Virus record (IMG/VR): IMGVR_UViG_3300042691_032366
Span: 1-40,066 of that record
DNA length: 40,066 nucleotides
Reading direction: 5' to 3' (one strand)
Origin: a virus
Shown here one piece after another: positions 33,717 to 40,066 of the stretch (position 1 is the stretch's first letter; each line of letters begins with the position of its first letter). The notes beneath the pieces were generated by a model. The model was not told where the DNA came from. It made no database searches and was given only the letters and a program-made list of their open reading frames with translations. The position numbers were made by a program, and so were the translations under genes.

Positions 33717-36059
33717 ATGGATATAGAATATAATAGTATTAATAATCTTTGTTTTTCTGATTCTAATGGCATCATAGATATAACTGTTATTAATTTAACA
33801 GAACCAGAGTCTTTATTATTTGGATCATATACAATAGAGTGGTTTGGAGATTTAACTAATACCATACTATCACAGAATAAAAGAACATTAAGTAATTTAA
33901 AAAATGGTACATATAGTTTTAGATTAGTAAACCCAGATAATCCTAATGTTACTAGTAATTTAACTACAATTAATATTACATCGCCAAATCAATTATTTAT
34001 AAAGAATATTTATTCGTCGCAATTTAGCTGTGGGAATAATGGGTTTATTCAAATATTTATTTCTGGAGGACAATCTCCGTATACATATAGCTTAAATGGA
34101 GTATCTAATACTATTTCAGCTAATAATTATACATTTGAAAACTTAAACCCAGGAATATATAACCTAAGTATTATAGACGCCAATGGTTGTTCTGTTAGCG
34201 CTAGTAATATTGAACTATTAGAGAGCATAGTAGAATTAAATATAGATCAAATAATTTCCCCAAAACAATTAAATGATATGGGAGGAATATCTTTTAGTAT
34301 TACTGGTAGCGGTCCATTTGGTATGTCCTTTGAATCTCTCAATAGCCAAGACATAATTAATATAGATAAATTTGATACTACATATTTAAAATCTATTAAT
34401 AATAGTACATATAATTATATAATTAATAATTTATATCCAGGAGATTATAATTTAACCATAATTGATAAAAATAATTGTGTTAATAATTTTGAAATTAATA
34501 TACCAAACATAGATCCTATAATAGTAAATATTAATGTTTCTACGGATACTACTCAAAATATACTCACTATTAATAATACTATACCAATATTTGATACTTT
34601 ATTAATTCCATATAAATTTATAGTTAATGATACTAAAGAATGGCAAGCCATTAAAGAATATAATCTTAAAAACTATTTATCAATTTCTATTGATGGACAA
34701 ATATATCAATTTCTTATTGCTAGAACAATGTTAAATAAATATTGTTTAGACAATAATAAAATAGAGGTTCTTAGATTAGGCAATACTGATAAAGACTGGT
34801 TTTTTTATCTACAGTTGGCTCCATCAATTAACTTGAATGATAATCCTGAATTTATGAACTCTAAAATAGAACTTAAAACATCAGATTCTACTATTCCAAT
34901 AACTTTAGGATTAAATGATCATCAACAATTAGATAATAATAATTTAAGTTTAATTAGAGGTAGTTTTATAGTATCAGGATTAGTAGATTCACAATTTAAA
35001 AATGGAGAAAAATGCTATATATCAACCAGTGATCAAATCTCTGATATCAATCAATATAATTTTATGGTTAAAGACATTAAAATAGCTACACATAGAAATC
35101 TATACTCTGTTGGTCTTGTTACAATCATTAATTTCTTAGAGAACTTCAAAACTTTAATATCAACAGTGAGCTTGCATCAAAATTTTTGCGATTTAAATAT
35201 TTTAGATTATCAATACCTACTGAATATAAAAAATTTATTAATTACATTAAATAATTTTAATAATAATAACAATATTTTTATATATAATATTAATGAACAG
35301 GGTAATGGTTCTATTGTATCTTCAATACGTAATCAAAATGAATTTTATTTTTTTAATGAGACAATACAAAATGAAGTTTATATCAACTACTCTTATTTTA
35401 AAGAGGATTCTGAAAAATTATCCAATTTATTTTTAAATAATAAATTAGTTGAAAATATTTTATCTGTATCTAATATAAGAACAGGTTTTTATATAATTAA
35501 AATTAAAGATAAATTTAACAATAAACCATCTATAATAATTAATAATAATAAAATTATAGAATATAGTATTCATAATACTGAAGCAAAACAATTTATACAA
35601 ATATATAATCCTAAAATTATTTCCTTATTTGAAGATGGAGATATTTTGGTATATGTTCCTCAAACTAATAGTGATCCTATTTTGAATAAATTGAATAACA
35701 TACCAACTATAGCAAAAATTAGTATTAATAATTCTATTACGTTTATACCACAAAGACAAACTAAAATTATTTCCCAAACTAATGACCCTAATAATAAATC
35801 CTCTTTAAATATTAAAATTAGTCCTAATTTAACGAAATGTATAATTAATGGCCCAAATAATTATCTTTTAGAAATCGACACAGATACTAAATTAATCAAT
35901 ATGATTCCAGGTGTATATACTATAGTAGGAAACGAAGAAGATTTACTAGCTAAAAATCTAGAACAAAACTATAATAGGATATTAGTGGATAAAAATAGCG
36001 AAACTAATGTTATTATTAAGTTTGAATCTTATAAAGATAAAATATTAATTAAGGAATAA
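33717..36059 (+). CDS. Tail protein with SprB-like Ig repeats
   Basis: A 780-residue protein. The N-terminal third holds three Ig-like units, residues about 8-88, 92-168 and 172-264. The second shows the typical SprB-repeat signature GGQSPYTYSLNG, then LNPGIYNLSIIDANGCSVSA; the third has LYPGDYNLTIIDKNNC. SprB repeats are best known in cell-surface adhesins of Bacteroidota. Residues beyond 270 are Asn/Ile-rich with many strands and no domain I can name. It sits between the tip paralogues and the large tip protein, so it is likely part of the host-contact structure. GGAGA precedes the ATG. Confidence 0.65.
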   Translation: MDIEYNSINNLCFSDSNGIIDITVINLTEPESLLFGSYTIEWFGDLTNTILSQNKRTLSNLKNGTYSFRLVNPDNPNVTSNLTTINITSPNQLFIKNIYSSQFSCGNNGFIQIFISGGQSPYTYSLNGVSNTISANNYTFENLNPGIYNLSIIDANGCSVSASNIELLESIVELNIDQIISPKQLNDMGGISFSITGSGPFGMSFESLNSQDIINIDKFDTTYLKSINNSTYNYIINNLYPGDYNLTIIDKNNCVNNFEINIPNIDPIIVNINVSTDTTQNILTINNTIPIFDTLLIPYKFIVNDTKEWQAIKEYNLKNYLSISIDGQIYQFLIARTMLNKYCLDNNKIEVLRLGNTDKDWFFYLQLAPSINLNDNPEFMNSKIELKTSDSTIPITLGLNDHQQLDNNNLSLIRGSFIVSGLVDSQFKNGEKCYISTSDQISDINQYNFMVKDIKIATHRNLYSVGLVTIINFLENFKTLISTVSLHQNFCDLNILDYQYLLNIKNLLITLNNFNNNNNIFIYNINEQGNGSIVSSIRNQNEFYFFNETIQNEVYINYSYFKEDSEKLSNLFLNNKLVENILSVSNIRTGFYIIKIKDKFNNKPSIIINNNKIIEYSIHNTEAKQFIQIYNPKIISLFEDGDILVYVPQTNSDPILNKLNNIPTIAKISINNSITFIPQRQTKIISQTNDPNNKSSLNIKISPNLTKCIINGPNNYLLEIDTDTKLINMIPGVYTIVGNEEDLLAKNLEQNYNRILVDKNSETNVIIKFESYKDKILIKE

Positions 36060-36060
36060 A

Positions 36061-39000
36061 ATGCCAACAAATTGCAGAACAGCATACGCAACTTTTAGTT
36101 TTAATTATGTGTACGGTGGGCAAGTATACACAGGTTCTGTAACACTAAATGATTTTAATGTTAATTATGGAGTTGGTTCGAATAATTCCTCATTAGATAT
36201 TTCTGTATTATATGGAGGATGTAATAATATTAGTGATATTCCGACTACGGTGGCTAGCGTTGGAAGATTAGCCACATTTAATTGTAATAATTTTAGTTTT
36301 ACTGGAATAGTTCACGAATCATCTTATAACGAGAGCGAAGGCGGATTTATATTTAAATGCAAATTAATTGATGCAAATAAAATATTAGAAAATGTTACAA
36401 TTTTATTAAAAGACTACTATTGTCCATTAGAAGCTCCTAATTTTATTAATGTTGCAAATCTTATAGAGGGAGCATCAGCAATATGTCCCCCTGGTATGGA
36501 TTCTCAGAACTGGCCTAGAACCGGGAATTGTGGTGTTTTTGGTACTTCTGGTGTTGGAACAACAAGCCCAAATAATGGAGTATCATTACGTAAAATTTTT
36601 CAAGTTCTAAATGGTAGAACTATTTATACTACAGCTGGAGAACAAATAAGTTTAGATTTATCAGCACTAGTATCCGCCTTAGCGTCTGTTGAATATGCTT
36701 CTGTTAATAGTACAGATATGTCATTGATGCAACTAATAACAACAGCATGTGATTCTTTAGCTGCTGATTGTTATGTGCAATTAAATGGACCAATAGTTAG
36801 CGTACTGTTAATCCCCAGATCTTCACAACCTGTTTTTGGAATCATACAAGGATTAATCGAAGAGGCTAGATCTACAGGAAGTTTAATCAGAAATGAGATA
36901 GGAGCACAAGAAATTTATGCAGAAAGCAATAAGGTAATTATTGGAGATAAGGTATCTTACCTGTCTGAGAAACTATTTAGGGGCGCATCAATGATGTTTG
37001 GTTATGATACTAATAATGAAATTATTAGAGCTGAACCAAAACGTAATTTTAAAGTAAAAATAAATACTACCCCATTAAAAGCAGCTATTGGATTTCCTCA
37101 TGATATGTATGAGATTACAGAAGAAGAAATTATTTGCGCTGGATCTCAACACTTATGGACAACTTGGGGTTGTAAACCAGGTAATGAAAAAAGTTTATCG
37201 CGAGCAGTATCAAAATTTTTAGGATTATATACGGATGGTAGTCGTGAATTGAAAGCTATTGTAGACGCATGGATTTTCTGCAATACAAAATTACCAACTG
37301 AAGAAGGATGGAAACAACAAGCAGATAATTTAATGGTTAATGTTGCTGGTGGTACTATGGATGAAAAAATTATTAAGCTAAGAATGGCTTATGATTGGTT
37401 TAGAAGAGAAATTATTGACCAGTATTATGGTAAAACATGGTTAATACCAATGGGAGCAAGTAAAACATGTGCTTTTCCAACAGTGAGAACCAAAACTGTA
37501 AGAGGAGACACTGGCGAATTTCATTTAGCTGATGTTACATCTGATTCTGGATATCCTAGTCCATCACAAATTAATAATATTAGAGGATTAATTCCATGGG
37601 TAGATACTAATTTATATGAAGCTTCTGATAATAAAATTAATGGATTTGCAGATTCAAAAGAAAATAAAAAAGACACAATTAATATCACAGGAAAAGATAT
37701 TCCATTGGTTTTTAGCCCAGATGCATTAGCGGCAGAATCTTCAACATATTATGCTAAAAATCAAAGAATATATATAGGAATAAAAGCAGATACTGCTTAT
37801 TATCAAAATCCAAAAACAAGAGGAGGAGAAATATTAATTACACTAGACTCTAAACTACCAATGATTCCTGATATTAATAATGGAGAATTATTAAATCATG
37901 GATTAGCAACAATGGCTATATTATTTGGTGCTGCTGCTTATAATGCATTATCACCAAAAGGCAAAGATGGTTTTGCTGATTTAAGCACTATTAATATTAA
38001 AAATATAAATTTACCAACAGTATTATTTGATGATACAGATGGTTGTGTTATACCTTTTACTAGTAATATGTATGTTTATGGACCATGGACAGCAAGTAAA
38101 GGTACTATAGGCTCTACTAAAGTTGATATTATTAGCGATCTAAATCCATGGAACTATGGTGGTTGGGATGCTATGTCTAATATTGGTACTCAATTAGCAA
38201 ATATTGGACTTAGAGCAAGCAATGCTCAAGAGTCTGGTTCTTTTACTTTAGCAGAACCGCCTGGCTATAATATAGATTATTTTATTAATTTTGGATTATT
38301 ATTAGACTCTATTAATGTAAATTATAATTCTAATGGTGTTACAACAGACTATTCATTCAAGACCTTTAGTGCTAAATTTGGACAATATGCGCAAGCATTA
38401 TCAGAAAGAGTTAAACAAATTGTTCAAATTAGATCTAAATTAATAGAAAACATTAGATCACAAAGAAGAAAAACATTAACATTAATTTATAATGTTAGAA
38501 GAGAGATTGCTGTTCGTAAACTAGGTAAATTTTTACCAGGAAATATGGGACAAAACAACACTCCTCCGCCTCCAGAACATCCAAGTCCTGGATTCTTATT
38601 AATAGGAGGATATACGGTTATTCCTTCTAAAATTTCTACAGGCGCAACAACAACATCACAATGTATCAATCCTAAGAAACAAAATCCAGAAAGAACCAAG
38701 GTTTGTAATCCATATAGCCCACCATTATCTGAGTCATCAGAAAAATATAATAATACTATTATGTCATATCAAGTTGGATTAGAACCAAAATACGCAATAT
38801 CTCATGGTGCTAAAGATGATAGGTGGTGGCTTACAGCAGTTATGTCATTAGATGGATTAATAAGTCCAGTATCCACTAAAGGTAGACACGATAAACTATC
38901 TAGATATTCTGTATCTTGGACTGGACTGACACTATCCAAACCCAGACCATCTATGCCACCAATTATGTTAACAGTAGGCACAACAGACGTAAATTCTAAT

Positions 39001-40066
39001 CTACCAATAAATCAAACATATTTAAATCCAATTTTAACTAAAAAATTATTAACACAATGGGATGATAGAAAAGGCAGCACATCAAAGGGATGTAATATAC
39101 AATATTTATCCTTTGGAGATAGTGTTGGGAGCATGTCGTTATATGATGAAAGAGAAAATCATGATGATTTAGGGTTTCAAGCTCTGAGGGGGCCTTTGGT
39201 GTTACAGGCTTGGGGGTATGATACACTGAATAAACCTATTCCAAATGCTGTGGACGATCCAATAGACGCATCTTTGGGCAAATTTCAAAATTGTCAGACT
39301 AAAGATAAGTTTATGAGCAATTGGTTGCAAAACCCAATGACTTGGCCTGTTGGACCAATAGATTTACGTTTTGATAGAGATAGAGGCGTATGGGTCAGTC
39401 CTCCACAAGATAGAATTGTTATGGCTAGATTAATACAAGATCTTCCTGCTATGGGAAAAGCCAAAGCTATATTAATTAATCCAGAAGGAGATGGAATTAC
39501 TTTTTATGGAGACTATAAATTTTATGGACCAAAAGGAGAAGACTTACCAGAAGATGTTACTGCGGCTAAAATTACAGTTTATGATTTTTTAAATGAGCCT
39601 TTATATATAGATGCAACTGTATATGCATACTATGATGATAATAAATATATAATACTAAATCATGATAATCACCAACCCAAAAGTAAATATTTTAAACTTA
39701 CAGGAACATTAGATCCTTGTGGAACAACATATGCTGATGAAGTTAAGCTGAAACAAATTGAATGCCCGGATTTTTTTGAGCCATGCAAAAGATTGACTAA
39801 CGAAAACGTTTATGATATAGCAAATATTGTGAGAATTCATAACTTAGCAACTAAAAAAGATATAGATACTGCCGCTTTATCCGGAGAATACGTAGAAGCT
39901 GTATTAGATAGATATTATCCTAATAAAGATAATGATAGGGGTTTGCCATATTGGAAAATTTTAAGATTTATAGATTGTGAATGTGATAGTTCTAGCAGTA
40001 GTTCTAGTAGTAGCAGTAGTAGCTCTAGTAGTAGTTCTAGTAGTAGCAGTAGTTCTTCTAGTAGTA
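36061..40066 (+). CDS. Very large tail-tip/hub candidate, cut by the window end
   Basis: An ATG at 36061 with AAGGA upstream opens at least 1,335 codons with no stop before the window ends. The first 110 residues form a beta-barrel-like unit with SFTGIVHESSYNESEGGF, similar in character to tail-hub domains. Residues about 200-310 contain LMQLITTACDSLAADCYVQL and VIIGDKVSYL, again resembling hub proteins that thread the tail end. Later regions are large, mixed alpha/beta, and carry a basic helix (QIRSKLIENIRSQRRKTL, about residue 797) and a Pro-rich linker. From residue 1310 the protein is pure serine to the end. A tail hub or tip (Tal-like) function is inferred from size and place; no lytic domain is identified. 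Confidence 0.7.
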   Translation, partial: MPTNCRTAYATFSFNYVYGGQVYTGSVTLNDFNVNYGVGSNNSSLDISVLYGGCNNISDIPTTVASVGRLATFNCNNFSFTGIVHESSYNESEGGFIFKCKLIDANKILENVTILLKDYYCPLEAPNFINVANLIEGASAICPPGMDSQNWPRTGNCGVFGTSGVGTTSPNNGVSLRKIFQVLNGRTIYTTAGEQISLDLSALVSALASVEYASVNSTDMSLMQLITTACDSLAADCYVQLNGPIVSVLLIPRSSQPVFGIIQGLIEEARSTGSLIRNEIGAQEIYAESNKVIIGDKVSYLSEKLFRGASMMFGYDTNNEIIRAEPKRNFKVKINTTPLKAAIGFPHDMYEITEEEIICAGSQHLWTTWGCKPGNEKSLSRAVSKFLGLYTDGSRELKAIVDAWIFCNTKLPTEEGWKQQADNLMVNVAGGTMDEKIIKLRMAYDWFRREIIDQYYGKTWLIPMGASKTCAFPTVRTKTVRGDTGEFHLADVTSDSGYPSPSQINNIRGLIPWVDTNLYEASDNKINGFADSKENKKDTINITGKDIPLVFSPDALAAESSTYYAKNQRIYIGIKADTAYYQNPKTRGGEILITLDSKLPMIPDINNGELLNHGLATMAILFGAAAYNALSPKGKDGFADLSTINIKNINLPTVLFDDTDGCVIPFTSNMYVYGPWTASKGTIGSTKVDIISDLNPWNYGGWDAMSNIGTQLANIGLRASNAQESGSFTLAEPPGYNIDYFINFGLLLDSINVNYNSNGVTTDYSFKTFSAKFGQYAQALSERVKQIVQIRSKLIENIRSQRRKTLTLIYNVRREIAVRKLGKFLPGNMGQNNTPPPPEHPSPGFLLIGGYTVIPSKISTGATTTSQCINPKKQNPERTKVCNPYSPPLSESSEKYNNTIMSYQVGLEPKYAISHGAKDDRWWLTAVMSLDGLISPVSTKGRHDKLSRYSVSWTGLTLSKPRPSMPPIMLTVGTTDVNSNLPINQTYLNPILTKKLLTQWDDRKGSTSKGCNIQYLSFGDSVGSMSLYDERENHDDLGFQALRGPLVLQAWGYDTLNKPIPNAVDDPIDASLGKFQNCQTKDKFMSNWLQNPMTWPVGPIDLRFDRDRGVWVSPPQDRIVMARLIQDLPAMGKAKAILINPEGDGITFYGDYKFYGPKGEDLPEDVTAAKITVYDFLNEPLYIDATVYAYYDDNKYIILNHDNHQPKSKYFKLTGTLDPCGTTYADEVKLKQIECPDFFEPCKRLTNENVYDIANIVRIHNLATKKDIDTAALSGEYVEAVLDRYYPNKDNDRGLPYWKILRFIDCECDSSSSSSSSSSSSSSSSSSSSSSSSSS
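39988..40065 (+). repeat. Poly-serine tract of at least 26 residues at the window edge
   Basis: Twenty-six consecutive serine codons occur as 16 AGT, 6 TCT and 4 AGC, and the tract is still open at the last base. AGY and TCN codons cannot interchange by one mutation without leaving serine, so the mixture argues for selection on the protein rather than simple slippage. Confidence 0.95.

Noticed and set aside
1-40066. Diversity-generating retroelement, tRNA or integrase
   Set aside because: No reverse transcriptase, no template/variable repeat pair, no cloverleaf and no recombinase motif were seen.

Overview
This 40 kb window is the packaging, capsid and tail block of an AT-rich, double-stranded DNA tailed phage or prophage (Caudoviricetes). 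Almost everything is read rightward in tightly packed, often overlapping genes. The terminase, portal, prohead protease with scaffold, capsid, neck, tail tube, tape measure and tail-tip genes follow the usual order. No tail sheath gene is visible, so a long, non-contractile (siphovirus-like) tail is the best reading. The host cannot be fixed from the window. Two weak hints are a sigma-54-like promoter at the left end and SprB-like Ig repeats, best known from Bacteroidota, in a tail protein. No integrase, replication, lysis or tRNA genes were seen.

Layout. Bases 1-270 are non-coding and unusually G-rich. They hold a sigma-54-like -24/-12 element, three tandem 27-base repeats that fold as C4/G4 hairpins, and a terminator for the only leftward gene. 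That gene (272-496) encodes a small helix-turn-helix protein with an AT-hook. A sigma-70-like promoter at 511-538 faces right into a chain of overlapping genes: a small ORF, a sigma-factor-like protein, a likely small terminase, an HNH nuclease, an ERCC4-type nuclease and the large terminase (577-4878).

Portal, prohead protease with an in-frame internal scaffold start, decoration protein and major capsid protein follow (4924-10108) and end at a strong terminator. Five neck or connector-type genes (10212-13301) come next, then two paralogous tail-tube proteins, each with an internally duplicated tube domain (13406-15133). Three genes in the tail-chaperone position (15117-17360) follow, one with a run of seven-residue repeats. 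After another terminator comes a giant 3,400-residue tape measure gene (17440-27642), which by the usual ruler rule predicts a tail of about half a micrometre.

The right end (27656-40066) encodes distal tail structures. These are a fibre with a YadA-like beta-roll and an S74 self-cleaving chaperone domain, two paralogous tip proteins, a protein with Ig-like SprB-type repeats, and a very large tip or hub candidate. The last gene is still open at the window edge, in the middle of a run of at least 26 serines.

How the genes would work together: the HTH protein, nucleases and terminase cut and pump DNA through the portal into a shell built by scaffold and protease. Neck proteins close the head, and the tape measure with its chaperones sets the length of a tube made from the duplicated tube proteins. 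The fibre, Ig-repeat and hub proteins make the host-contact tip.
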